Positions 37,474 to 50,044 of a stretch of DNA of 64,000 bases are shown piece by piece; position 1 is the stretch's first letter; each line of letters starts with the position of its first letter. The DNA comes from Stercorarius parasiticus (lineage: Eukaryota; Chordata; Aves; Charadriiformes; Stercorariidae). The notes beneath the pieces were generated by a model. The model was given only the letters and a program-made list of their open reading frames with translations. It had not been told where the DNA came from and ran no database searches. The stretch covers positions 174,169 through 238,168 of the forward strand of contig VWZL01000054.1 in NCBI GenBank assembly GCA_013396915.1. The letters are read 5' to 3'. The position numbers and the translations under genes were made by a program.

Positions 37474-37512
37474 ACTGCAGGAGCCAGGCAGTCAGCCTGG
37501 CTGACTTGCAGT
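37474..37512 (+). repeat. Compact GC-rich imperfect hairpin
   Basis: ACTGCA (37474-37479) pairs with TGCAGT (37507-37512). Inside them AGCCAGGC (37482-37489) pairs with GCCTGGCT (37495-37502) around AGTCA. A competing fold uses GTCAGC and GGCTGAC. The 39-base structure is shorter than a normal microRNA precursor (roughly 60-80 bases), and I see no clear extension of the stem. It is unusually GC-rich for its surroundings, so it may be a conserved element or a protein-binding dyad. Confidence 0.8.
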
Positions 37513-39350
37513 GACAATTTTCAAGACTAATGAAGCCAATTATAATGTCAGTGTAAAACAAATTTAAAGTAAAAAGTCTCTAGATCCTATATGAAAGTTA
37601 GTAAGCATTGATTACATTTTACCTTTTCTGTTTTTAGTTATCCATATGCATTTCTGTCTCTGATTTCTTTTATGTTTTTGCTGGTATCCTACTGTGGAAA
37701 CAGACTAAAGATTGCTTAGGCATTCAGTTAAAAAGGAGCATTCCCCTAAATGTTTCTTCTGTCTAAATGAACAGAACAGTTGGCTACAGAGACGCATGAT
37801 ATAAAGGAATATTAGAATTTTAAAGGAAATTTTAAAAGGAAATAATGAAAAATCCAGCAATAGGAGTGGGAACTAGTGTGCTTAACAAAATGAATCATGA
37901 GGCAGAATAAGTAGATAGATTAAGGAATATGAAATAAATTTTGTTATACAGCATGAAATTTTAAAAGGTTTTACAACAGAGAGCATTTTAGAACTAACAA
38001 ATAACACTGATTCATACCAGCTCAGGGAAATAGGAGAACAAATCCCTGGAGTATTTCAAAGTGAGAGTTTTCAAGCAGGAATAGATTAAGTGTGATGTTA
38101 GAAATCAGAGTGCAAATGCATATGTGTTACCACTAATGCTCCGTGAGTTTCATTCAGTCATCGGGAGCCCTTTGCTCCCTTCTGCCGTGGGGATATTGAA
38201 ATGCCAGATTCAATGGAAAAGGAATAGATGGTGAAGGCAGTACTCAAGTTCACAGCAGTTCTGCCTTGATTTTATTTTGTTTGGTCACTGTGGGTTTTCA
38301 AGACAGAAATGATTGATTGAAGAAGCAGCGATGGTGTAAATGCTTCTGTCAAAAACTTGGGCTATTCGTTTTTTCGCAATGTTTTTGTAACTGCTTTTCC
38401 TGTGCCTTACCTAATGCCAATTAACTTAAGTCAAAATAAATGTTTCAAAAAAGTTCATAAGGCTTACATCAGCTGCACACTGCAAGTGAATTCACAGTGA
38501 TAACTGTCAATATTTTGACATTTGCTAAAACATTGTCACAGTGTATATTTGACACACTGTATCATTCTCTGTGTACAGAAAAGCAAAAGCTGAAATGCAA
38601 TGAATTTTGCTGTATAATAAGTGTACAAAGTTCTGACTTAGGGTTACTGACAAGTAATGTATGTACAGAAGCTAAATGCCCCAAATCCTCACTTAAACTC
38701 CGTTTCAGTACTGAATACATCAATACCAATGCATTTGTTTGTCATAACACTTGTGTCTTCTAGAATTTCTCATTTTCCAACACTTGCTATAAATTAATAT
38801 TGATGGATTTTGACATACTTACCTAAAAACTATTTGGAAGGAGGATTTACTGAAAAATTGGAGTTATTCTGTATAAGGTGCACGGACCATAAATGCTAAT
38901 CTTTCTTCAGTAATTATTTCTTTGTTATTAATTCCTAAACACAGTCTTTTCTGCTTTTGTCACTGTCTCAACTCTTTGTTTTGAATGATTCTTAATTGAA
39001 CATCGACCTAATGGTTTGGAAAAATTTTAGACTTGAAGTAAATATTTAGTATTGGATGTAGGGACTGAAATGTCATCACACTGAAATATTCTGATATAGT
39101 CAGTCTGAAATCACAGGCAAAGAAACCTGATTAATTTTCTTCAAGTCTTTTGTTGTTTTTAAAAATTACAGCACATCATCAGTGCTTCAACCTGATCTGG
39201 GAATCTGCAATGAACTGCACTGTGCAGCATAGGTATTCTCCAAACTAAATTACAACTCTCTATCCAACTACCTGTTAAAGAATGTGAGCAGTGTGTTTTT
39301 TTATCTTCATAGAAACAACATTACTGGAGTTAAAATATCTACAAAAGGGT

Positions 39351-39429
39351 GACTAAAGTGGCTTAGGAGACCCAGCTCCTAAGCTGGGTCCTAAGCTTAG
39401 ACTCCTAAGACTAAAGTGGCTTAGGAGAC
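39351..39429. repeat. Nested duplication and hairpin cluster
   Basis: The 21-base block GACTAAAGTGGCTTAGGAGA(C) occurs exactly twice, at 39351-39371 and 39409-39429, a 58-base offset. Between and overlapping them are GCTTAGGAG (39361-39369) with CTCCTAAGC (39376-39384), CCCAGC (39371-39376) with GCTGGG (39383-39388), and the palindrome CTAAGCTTAG (39391-39400). Further copies of CTCCTAAG occur in both orientations. The pattern indicates repeated local template switching. Confidence 0.9.
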
Positions 39430-42400
39430 AAGGCAAGGAAACGAGTAACTGGTCTTCAGTCTTAACTTTCTTCCCATGCATAGCAGCAAATAAACTGCAA
39501 ATGCATAATAGAAACCTGGTTGGTACAGGAGTCTTGGAAAAGTCTGAGCTATTTGAACAAGAAAGCAAAATGGATTTGTTTTGAGGGATACTGTTCCACA
39601 AGCTTCAGAAGTTAAATAAATGGCAATGCTTTCTGTCTGAACACTTCAGAGTGCATAAACAATCTAAAGTTTATACTTCAGTGTAACTAGATAGTAGAAG
39701 ATCAAATTTCTTGCAGTGAATTTGCGTGCTGGCATTGAGACAATTTTCACCTCTCATGGCTAGCACTATCAGGTCCTGTGGCCAGTTCTGACGGCAGGCT
39801 GCAGGCTCTTTCTTGCATTCTAGGCTGACGGTTGTAGCACAGAAGCCCTTCTGCAGGTCTCTGTGCTGCTGCTTTGTAGAAAAGAATGGCCAGGAGCGGG
39901 TTTAATGGGAACTCTTCTTTCTTTGTAACCTCTTGACGTTTTTTTCCTCAATCTCCTGACATCCTGTTGTACTGTTGCTGTACTACATACGCGTCCACAC
40001 CTATATGTAAATGGATGGGATTTAGCCCTGGGGATAGAGGGGCTTTTAAGAATGCAAATTATATCTGTGCGCTTTCTCTGCTACTTCAGAAAAGCAGTTT
40101 TGAGATACATAGTTCTTGGCTGGTGGAATTGAATGGCTTTCACTTGGGGAGAGGCACTTTCAAGCACTGGTCATTGATTCTTTAGATAAAGTTGCTGTCC
40201 TATGGAGAATTTGGGGTTCTGGTCCATTTATTTACGTGCAGTTACTTACCTGATCAAAACCAGTCTTTAGAGTTCACTCTCATTACAATAATAGAAAACT
40301 GAATTATAAGAGATAAGGCTTTTTCATGCTAAATTACGAATACTATTATAAGACAGTAAGAGGGAAGCTGACAGCACTGCATCAGAGAGTCTCTAAGAAG
40401 GCAAATCCCTCTTTCTGTATTTACTACTTAAATAACACTGAAATAGCTAAAAAGAGAATGAGGCCATCTAGCAAGACAGCACCTTCCCATCTGTGTTGAA
40501 AATGTAAAAGCAAAATAATCCCTAAGTTGTTTCCAGTAGTTTTTTGAGCTTGCTTTTGTCTCTGAAGTCCCAACGTATTATTAGGCTGTCATGTTTTTCA
40601 CCTCTAGCAATAAGACTCTCTGTTCAGAAAGCACTTTGTCTCTATAAAATTTCAGAAGCAGTTCCGAAAAAGTAGCTTTCCGCCAACAGAGGTATTTTAA
40701 AAAATTCACCTGGTCTGAATAAAGAGAAACAATATTGGTGAGAATACTGGTAAATATCTGTTAGGTTGCTGAATTGACTGTAGAAAGATTGAAAACTGTG
40801 TGGTTAAAACCTGAAAATCCTAAATGCAAAACCAGTAGGGTTGCCTCTTTGTATGGTGCTTTGTGGGGCTTTTTTTGGTGTGGGGTTTGTTTTTGTTTTG
40901 GATTTTTTTTTTTTTAATGCAGCACAAATCTATTTGTATTAATCTGCAAATAGCATGCGAAACTTCTATGTCAGATTTGGAGCTAAAACCAGCGTAGACT
41001 GATAAAATGAGACAATGTATAACAAAGGGAAGGTTCCATATGTTGCATCCAAACATTGGGAAAAATTCACAATAGCAAGCAAGAAATTTTTATTTTATTT
41101 TTACTTTTGAAAGGCAGCTCATTCACAGATGTAAGCAAGCAGAATTCATTTTTCTTCATTTGTCAGTAATTTATACAGGAATTATCAATGTTATTTCTAA
41201 ACATGTAGCTTTCCAACACTTCGTTTTCAGCTTCGTTTTCTAAGATGAGGGTACTCATTTAATGTGTGTGTGTTAGAAAAGCTTCTAATGACTACTGAAG
41301 CTATGAACTGATTTCAACAGAACTAGACAGAGGAATAGAGACAGCTTGAGTTTGAAATACCTATAGATCTTATTAAAATACATTTCTGTAGAGGAAATTC
41401 TCACTCCTCTCAGTGAGGGTAAGGCCAAAGCTGGAACTTGGAAATAGTTGGTCACCAGACAGTCCACATGAGAAGGGATTTATTATTGGGAAAATATTGA
41501 ATCGGCTTAAAATGAAGCTTGTGATCAACCATAACCAAATCCACAGAGGAAGAAGCTTTAGTATGGGCTATAAGATCAGTACCAGTGGCTGATGGCTCTA
41601 TCGCTGTTCCTTGGGTGAGCAAAAAAGCTAACAATCCAAATCCAACAGCTGAACCACACTGACTTCCCATAGACTGAGAGCAACCTCTTGGTCACCAGTT
41701 GGACCACTTTTAGTCCTAATCATTTTTCATGGTTCAACTAATAGTATGATGCCATAGTTTTTTATTGTTGGCTTTTTAGTAAGTGAACAGCAGTCAGCGG
41801 TATTTCTAGCTAACCTTTAATGTGAAGACTTGCATGTATGCAGAACTGCAGCAACTGACAACTGGTTCCGGCTTCTATTCCCATTGCCTGTAAAAGTCTG
41901 AAGACAGTTTCAATGTAAAGGATTATAATGGTTCCAAGGGAACACATTGCTCTGTTCCAAAAGTCTGCCATTAGCAAGAGAGAAAAGCAGAGCACGCACA
42001 AATATCGTCATCTAAGTAATAGCGGAATTATGGCTATATATGGCCCGGTATTCTGCAAAGAAAGACAACAGATGAGTTTACCACGATGCATGGGGTAATA
42101 TTACTTGTTACTTCAGCCAGTGTGGTATTTCAATATATTTTGTATATGTAGCACTAGTAGTTATAAGCGAAAATTTGCATGAGGTGCATGGAAATGTTGG
42201 TCCTTTTGTGTGTGTGGGTGTGTGAAATGAATGCTTAGGAGCTCCACAGAGATCAGAGCCCCATTTTGCTAAACAGAACAGATTTGTGATTTAGCCATTT
42301 GCCCAGACAGTGTGTGACAGAGGCAAGAGACTGAAATCTCCAACTGTCTGGAAATGACAGTTGCCCTGGTATTTGCTATGTATTTATAATAAAATATATA

Positions 42401-45400
42401 CTTTAAAAGGCTCAGTTTAATAATCTATCAGTGTATTGAAGAAAATAAGATTAGCAGCGTAAGCAAGAAAATCCAAACTAATTCCACTTTAGCTAGCATT
42501 AGTAAATATGTGATAATTGAGCAATGGGAACTCCAGTGACCCATGTACAAATCCAGATGTGTTGTACAGGCGATGCTGAGATTTGCTCTGCTGTGTCCTC
42601 ACGGCACATGTTGCTTGTATTTTTCAGAAGAAATTAAAATAAATTCTGTCATGCAAAATAATGGTAAAGACCATGCTGGAATAATAGTTTCTAGAAGTGT
42701 AAGCGGGGAAAAAAAAAATACCTAGTTGTTTTAAAACATAATTTGATCAGTTTATGGAAATTCTAAGTAATATGACTGCTTTTACTAACAGTCCCCGTCT
42801 GTTGGTCCAGGGAGTCCCTTTCACTACTAATATTTTTATCCTATAATCCACTGGTCTGCCCTGCAGGAATCTGAGGGGAAAAATTGCTATGCAGTTCCAT
42901 GTTTTTGAGCAGCGTTGAAATTATTCAGGAATAAGATCTGATTAGAAATAAAATATAGATGCTTCAAGAAGCTTTCAAATGGGAAGGAGGAAAAAAAAAG
43001 ATGTTTTCATTAACAAGACCTAGCATGAAAAACTTGCGCTATGTCACAGGACTGAAAGTGATAACTCATGAAATTGTAAGTATAGACTATCATTCATCTT
43101 TCTGAATCCTGTTCTGTAGAAGTCGGCTTTGCATAATAGGCCTGTGCTCAGAATTAAAGCTAAAACTCCCCCACCTCATGTACTTGGCACACTACACTGA
43201 GATTCAAAGCACAGGGTGATTAGGTAATGCAACAACTACAGCTTATGAAATCATCACCCACATCATGTAGCGGGTGGGTAAATTACAAAGCATTTAGACT
43301 AGTTTCTTTGGCATTTATAGCTGAAGATGGAAAATAAAGTTAACAGAGGGATTTTGTGATAGTAGTGGATCTTTTCATTGTCTTGTGTGAAACAAAGATC
43401 ATTCTAAAAGTATTAAGGGCATGCAAAACCTGTCTATAACAGTAATATGTGCTAACCAGCAGTGCCTTTCATTAGTGGATGGACTTGCTGTGTGCAATAG
43501 TTCTACTGTGGTCCAGCACCAAAAGGCTGCAGCCTTAGCTGATAAAAGTTTTTTGGTTTTTTTCCGTGTGTTATACTTCCTGTAAATGTTCTTTTCATTG
43601 TTTTCTTACTGTCTAATAACCAGTATGGAAATGCAACGTAATTTGCACATCTCTTCTGAATGTTCCAGATCTTCTCTGTGATTTGTACCAATGGTCTTGA
43701 ACACATCTGATTGTTCTGCATTTTATGGGAAGTAACTGTCCTTCTGGAGCTCATAATAAAATAATTTGAAAAAAATGAAAAAATCATTCTTCTTATTTCT
43801 GTTTTATAACAAGTTCATATTAGACAGCAAGTCTTGCTCTGCACATAGAAACAATGCACTCATAATTCACGTAAGAAAAATAAGTATGCTGGATTTCACT
43901 ACCAATCTCTAGAGTAACTTAGACTTGCCATTTGCAGTAAAGCTCCGTTTTTTAATGGGTTTGTTTTGGTTGGAAGCCCACAATACGCTGTGGTGCTTCT
44001 GAGATTGCTCTCTAGAACAAGGCAAAATACAGTTGTGTTGGTAATTAATTTAAAGTGGTTTTTGCGTGCTTTGTATTTAAAATGTTAAAGAGCGCCTTTA
44101 GAATCTGCAAAAGTATCCTCCTTTGCATTGACAAAATCTCATTTGACAGCTTATCAAAACTCAGTTTCCTCATAATAGCTGCCAAGTTCCTGTACCTTAT
44201 TAGTTTAAAATATGACATGGTAATTGGTTTGGAGAACATGGATGTCATTTTACTGTGCGGATGGCACCAGCTATAAGCTGGAATTCACTTCCATACTAAA
44301 TACATGGATTATAAGCAGTGTTCAAAATACACAAACGCCAAAATTCAAGGGAGAGGAGAGAATGATTACTAAGGCTATTCTACAAGGCATCCAGAGCTTC
44401 TTTAAATTCTTCAATATTATATCCATTACAATTAAGTTGAACTTCAAAGAAGTTTCAAATAATTTGGTTATGGGTCATTAAGTTAACAATGTCACTGTGT
44501 TCTTGCTATCTCATTTACCTTAATTAGAGTGCACTTTTATAAATGATGATAACGCTGTGTAACAAGCTGGATTTGATAGCCACTGCCAAATGCTAGGTTT
44601 AAGGTGGTTTTATTTTGCTGGCTGTATCCTTTCTGAATAATAATCTATATCAAGTTGTTTTTATAACAAGCTCATAATTTCTTTGGGATTTCATTTATGA
44701 GAGAGATGCACTACATAAATGTTTATATAAGAAAGAAATTAATGGATTGGGGTACCTCAAGGTTGTAGATTAAGAGGGTGAAAATGAAGCTGGTACTGTG
44801 GTGGATGTCTAAATTTTTTCCCTTGGGAGAAATTCTACATTCTTTTTAAGGAAAACTTTGGCCAGAAGAAATCTATTATGAGTAGAAACCACTCAAAAAA
44901 TTAAACTGCTACTTTGTTGTCACCTTACTCATGGTTAGGGTGGGTATGTGTGTGAGGTTAGTACGTCCAGGCAAGGTGCACTTCTTGTCCTTCATGTCTC
45001 TGCAGAAGGCTGGGATGGTGAAAAACCTATTCTGAAGCATCACAGTTATTCTTTTCACATGTGGATGTGTATATGTCTTGGAAGACAGAGCACAGTTCTG
45101 TGCTGTAGCTGATACGACTTTCATAGAAATGCTACTTCTTTTCCTAAAACCATCCTTTAGTTTCTTTGGGGACCTATTCTACACAGCTGCTGTTCAGATT
45201 GGGGGCAGCTCTTCCTGAAAGCTTATCTAAATGAAATAATTCAATTCACTGATGTCAGTTACATATGAAAGAAACAAAAATTACCAGTTCTTTGATTTCT
45301 TATGTTTTGAATGCCTAGGCTGATGCCCTGATGATAAAGTTACTTTTGATCTGTCTCTACAAAGATGCTTTATATTAGTTACCTATCTCCACGGTTGCAG

Positions 45401-45682
45401 TTCCTGTTGGGAAAGTTAATTTGTTCAAAGACCTTCAGTTCTAACTTTCCCTAATGAGAGAAAGTCCAGAAGATGGAGGGAGCATTGGGTTGAGTGTGAT
45501 TTTAGTTTAGCTTTAATACTTTTGGAGTTCCTGGTACTAAGAAAAAAGAAAGTTAGGGAGAAACAATCTGTATAATTAAAATACCATCTTGATCAGACTG
45601 TGCTGATACACAGCATTGCGGTTCTAAATACTTGTATCTCAAAGAACATCATGGGGGATAAAACATCTCCCCTCCATTGATT
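39430..45682. other. AT-rich noncoding DNA
   Basis: No exon or named repeat is recognised. A G/T-rich tract lies at 40861-40916. The interval 44390-44720 is AT-rich with a smooth, low-CpG, motif-dense look often seen in conserved noncoding elements, but nothing in a single sequence can prove this. A small patch of open minus-strand frame at 43503-43787 (94 codons) has no domain. Confidence 0.5.
40861..40916. repeat. G/T-rich tract
   Basis: GGGG and TTTTTGG blocks lead into GTTTTTGTTTTGG and a run of 13 T. It is the reverse polarity of the A/C tracts elsewhere. Confidence 0.75.
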
Positions 45683-45752
45683 TAAAAAAAACCCAACAAC
45701 AACCAACCAAACAAAAAAACCCAAACAAACAAAACCCAAAACCCCACAAAAC
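45683..45752. repeat. Longest A/C-rich tract (70 bp)
   Basis: Seventy bases made almost only of A and C: an A-run, then CCCAACAACAACCAACC, then repeated AAACAAAC and ACCCC. Read on the minus strand it has no stop codons and so produces the longest open frame in the window (147 codons, 45593-46036). The hydrophobic, phenylalanine-, glycine- and valine-rich protein segment it would encode is an artefact of G/T-rich sequence, not a membrane protein gene. Confidence 0.9.
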
Positions 45753-48700
45753 AGAGTGCCAGTCTGAGGGTAGAGATAACTGTACAGAATTAACCAATGC
45801 TTTAAACAAAAGCACAAAGAAAAGTAGCATCCCTGAAGGACCAGAAAGTGCAATTCCTTTATGTTAGTAGACTTGTGTTGCTGGCTGTTGTCTAGTAAAG
45901 GCTGGTGGTTAGGGGAATGATGCTGCTCCTCAGCCCCTGCTGTGTCTGAGAAGGACACTGTTTCAGAGGGAAGGGAACACAAAATGAACAAAGTGGACAA
46001 AACCTTTACAATACTTGCTGAATTGTGATGCTGCATAAGAAGTACGGGTATGACATATTAAAAACATACTGCAAGCATGCTGTAACTAGTTAGGTCATAT
46101 CAACCACTGGTGATGCTTCATGACTGAACAGGTGTGACTAGTTAAATAAAAAATAAATAAAACTTGCTTGTCAGTCATTGAACAATACCTGGCTTATAAT
46201 CCAAAAGCCCTTTTCTACAGCTAGAATACACTTTCTCAGTGCTGGCACTGTATTTTATAACTCTTCTAATTAACTCTATAGGTTATTGCTTGGAAAACTA
46301 CTTAGTATTAGTTTATATTATCTAAGTTTACTTCGTTGCATGAAATCCATGAAAAAAGGTTGCAAACCAAAACAAAATGAAAAAAAAAACCCATAGTAGC
46401 TGTATCTTTCTCCCTTGATGAAGTGGTAGATGGTTAACTATGTGGCAATGTTGCTTTGTACATTCAAAGCAAACAAACATGTCTTCACATGTGAAACAAA
46501 TTTTTGCTCTTACCTGTGACAAAGCAAAAAAAAAAAAAAAACAAAAAAAAAAACAAAAAACAACCTCTGTTTTGGACATGTATTCTCTTGCATTGTCTGG
46601 TACCATCGCTCAGCTGAGTATGCTGCAGGAGAGGTCATCAGTTCTGGTGGGATGTGACGGGAAATGAGGTGTGAATGCTGATCCCTTGCTCCCTCACATT
46701 TCTGCTGAAATAATCATACATACCATCAATAAATCTGTTTAGTAGCTATTCCACTGTGCCAAAGAGGGGAAAAACAGGGAGGCAAAGTGTGTTTTCTTTG
46801 TTCTAATGATAGTATTCTCAAGAATATCAAATCCCTCTTGTATTCTACACTGCACTGTAGCTCTACTACACTTCTACTTATCTGGAGAAAAAAATGTTTG
46901 CTAAAACTGACACCTGAAACTGAAATCAAACCAATATTTTAGAATCTTGCAATGTTGGAAGCAACGTAAGTACATACTTGTAAGAAATTCAGAATCATAG
47001 AGGAAGGGGTGAAATCACAGTGTCTCTTTTCCTGACTCATTAACATCTTTCTGGTTGACTTCTACCCTTGACTAGCCTTGACTAGAGGATTCCTAACAAC
47101 ATAGCAAAAATAGTTTCCTCTGAGAGTTTGGGGAATCTCGGAGATCTGTAATCTCCCTTTTCACAGTTTTGAACTATTCCATGTCGCATGAATGAAAATG
47201 TCTGGAAGCCATATGTTTTCATTTTTAAGCGTCCAATTTAAGCTACTCTGGTCAAGTTGAGCATTTAAGTCCAGTGGGCATTCTGTAACATGCACACTGT
47301 TCTTGCTTGGCTCTCAAACTGATCAGCTCAGCCGTCTTCACATCTGGTGATTATAAAATAGAAGGCAATGCTTATTTAATTTTGAGTTAGTATTGAGGTT
47401 TGTGTACTAAGGTGTATTACATTTTGCAAAGTAAACTGATGCTTTTTAATGGAAAATTCCATTGTAGAGCTAAACTATATGCATATTTGTACATGTATGT
47501 AGCTATCTAACAGATGATGGGTTTGTCTTGACCATTATATTTTACTTAATGTTTTTGTATTACTTCATAATGATACAGATTTAGGTTTCATTTTCATGCT
47601 TCTCTAATGGATGAATGATGAGAAGATAGACTTTGGAACCAAGATCATTTGAACTTTGTTCTCTAATGAACAGGTAGTTTTACATGTAATGTATTAACAG
47701 ATTTCAGCTCTTATATGCAAGTATGGAATATCGTGTTAGTTGTACATTTACTGGCATACAATGTAGAAGATAAAATTACGCACTGTGCAATTTTTAGATA
47801 CGTAAGATTAGATGTCTACAAATCACCCTCTAGAGTAAATCAGATTACAAGCACGGTCTGGCCAAAAAACCCAGGAGTGAAGATGACTGAAATCAAACAT
47901 GTTAGTGGTACATAATAATAATACAGAGCCAGACAGAATCTTTGATTCCCTACTTTGCCTGTAGAGCACTTATTCAAAATATATCATCCAATATATATGT
48001 TTTTAATCAGATGAATAATTAAAGGAACAAGGAAATTTTGGCTACCTTTCTGATCATCATTTCCAGTTTTTCCTATCTCTTTTTCTCATGTAACTACCTG
48101 AGTGTGAATGTAGCTTCATCTGGACAAAGTCTGTCACCATGAAGCCTGCTTTAAACAAAGAGGGGAAATGGAAGCAATGTTCAGTACTTACAGGAATGAT
48201 GCAGACTTTCTAAGAAATATCAGTCTGATTATATGTTTACACCGTAGTGGAGGAGCAGAAAACTCATGCTACGTACTTGTTAAGCTAATTGAGAGCAGCT
48301 GTTTGCCAGTGAATAAAGACACATATTCTTTTCATATCAGAAATGATGATTTACAAAATTAAAGTTATGCTGTTTGCGGAATAAGTGCTTGCCTATTTAC
48401 TATACATCATGTCCACTTTGCTAGTATTCAAACCATTACTGAACCATTTAGTAGCTCTCTCAAAACTGTTCTTTGGCTTGGCTGTTCTCTAGTGTATGCT
48501 TAAGCAAATCAACTCTAAGCAGAAACTGTAATATACAGTCCTAATGAAACGAAAGTCCAAATTAACTCTTTAGGAAAAATTTCTATTGCTAGGAGCTTAG
48601 ATACTGCTGCTGTTTCTGCATGCTTGGTGTATTCTTTCCAACAGTGGTGTTCTAGAATATTTCCTACCAAAGATAATAAACATTCGGTGTGTTTCTACTT

Positions 48701-49766
48701 TAATTGTATTTATTGTATTTAATGATATATTTCTGTAGACACCACCTATCCAGGAATTAAGTAGAAGTATATATAATGGCTTCATGGTCAGAAGACTACT
48801 GAGAAATAAAGTGGAATAGGTTTCTGTCTGTGATTGTCATGATATCTCACAAAACTAGAAAAGTTTTTTATGTATAACAAACTTTTATACATACGTATGT
48901 ATATTTATATTATATATGTAAACCAGTTCTGTGTAAGGAGAAGCCAAATACAGACAGACATTGGATTTGGACCTAGAATTCTTCAGGTTCAAGAAACAAT
49001 GGATTTAGTTTTTAAGTTGCCCCAGGTATAGGAATCAGCACAAGAGGGGAAGAATGGTTTGGGTCTTGAAGGTCTCTACTAAGTGTGTTTCACACCTGAT
49101 GAACGTAATTTTTTATTCTTAATACTGTTACATCTGTTACGCTATCAATTTTATGTTAATCAGAAGGACAGTCAAATGGGTTGAGATAATTTTTGCCTTT
49201 ACTGGTCAGAAGTTTAGAATGTTATATGACCCTGTTTGAGATAATATAACTCACAGTTTGCATAAATCACTGAATAGTAGAGCAGTACAACATAACTAAA
49301 AAGCGAAAAATAAACTGAAGTCTGACTTAAGTTAGAATGAATTCACTAGTAGGGTGAGAGGAGAGTACGGTTTTCAAAATGAGTGTGACTGCTGAAGAGC
49401 CATCTTACTGAAAAACATTAGACGAGTTTGAACAAGCTGTTAGGTATTACTGTGCTAGCAAAACTAGATGAAGGTATGTAGACTGGATTGAGAAACTTTG
49501 CAGTTACTGGTGAGATGTATTAGATGTGGCACAAAGTTAATAACAAGCATAAGCCTGGCCTTCTGTTTTGTTCTCTGCCATTGGGATTTAAATTCTAAGC
49601 TGTGATGTGCAATGGAAATGTTGATACACTGATGTAAATTATATCCCCGTCTGTGAAAGATACTGTGCGACGTATCCCAATTCTGGTATTTCTGCTGTTG
49701 TTTTTGAATGGTAACTAGTGGCAACATCAGCATTAATCTTCCAAATGTAAGTTGTTTTCTTTGCAG
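45753..49766. other. AT-rich noncoding DNA
   Basis: No exon or identifiable transposon. Interrupted A-tracts lie at 46363-46393 and 46525-46563. CCTTGACTAG occurs twice in tandem at 47066-47085. An AT-rich run at 48880-48925 contains a perfect 16-bp palindrome, ATACATAC/GTATGTAT. Confidence 0.55.
46525..46563. repeat. Interrupted poly(A) tract
   Basis: Three A-runs of 16, 11 and 6 bases separated by single C. A slippage-prone sequence whose exact length should not be trusted. Confidence 0.8.
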
Positions 49767-50044
49767 TTGAGGTGCTACTGTTGCAGTTTAGTGAAATGAG
49801 GAACATGGCAGCATTGTCCTCTACAAAAATGCCGTGGGAATTCCATCCTTTTTTTCCTTCTGGTAATGGTCAAAAGTGGATGGGGAGGTTTCAGAAGCCT
49901 ATATTAACATATAAAGAAAATGAGGATGTGTCAGTGTTTATGCTGACATGGACCTTCAACCAATACTATGCAATGACCTTAGACTTCAGAAGCTCCTTTA
50001 ATTTCTCCATAGGGAGCATTTTACTCATTCCTGTATGCTTTTAA
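49767..50044 (+). other. Candidate terminal exon, unassigned
   Basis: A strong acceptor, GTTGTTTTCTTTGCAG, ends at 49766. It is followed by an open frame (two bases, then codons starting E-V-L-L-L-Q) that runs 91 codons to TAA at 50042-50044. Codon use is mixed and plausible, with ACC, TTC, AAC and CTG present, and there are few CTA or TTA codons. I recognise no domain. There is also a GTAATG donor-like site near 49864. No canonical AATAAA sits close after the stop. The incoming phase does not match the outgoing phase of the other two candidates. It may be chance. Confidence 0.2.

Larger units (their letters stand above)
36579..39350. other. AT-rich noncoding DNA with two strong foldbacks
   Basis: Apart from the palindrome at 36794-36827 and the hairpin at 37474-37512, no exon, RNA gene or named repeat is visible. 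The stretch after 37512 is AT-rich with TAATG and AATTATAATG cores and may belong with the hairpin to a conserved element. Confidence 0.5.

Noticed and set aside
37474..37512. MicroRNA precursor
   Set aside because: The stem-loop is about 39 bases, and the flanks do not extend it to a typical 60-80 base precursor.
45593..46036. Longest open frame (147 codons, minus strand)
   Set aside because: It crosses the 70-bp A/C-rich tract, whose complement has no stop codons. The rest has no domain, the hydrophobic part is just G/T-repeat translation, and an overlapping frame is also open.
5838..50044. The three candidate exons as one gene
   Set aside because: The first ends on a codon boundary, while the second and third each need one incoming base. 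The second leaves two bases, which the third cannot use. They cannot be joined in frame with each other.
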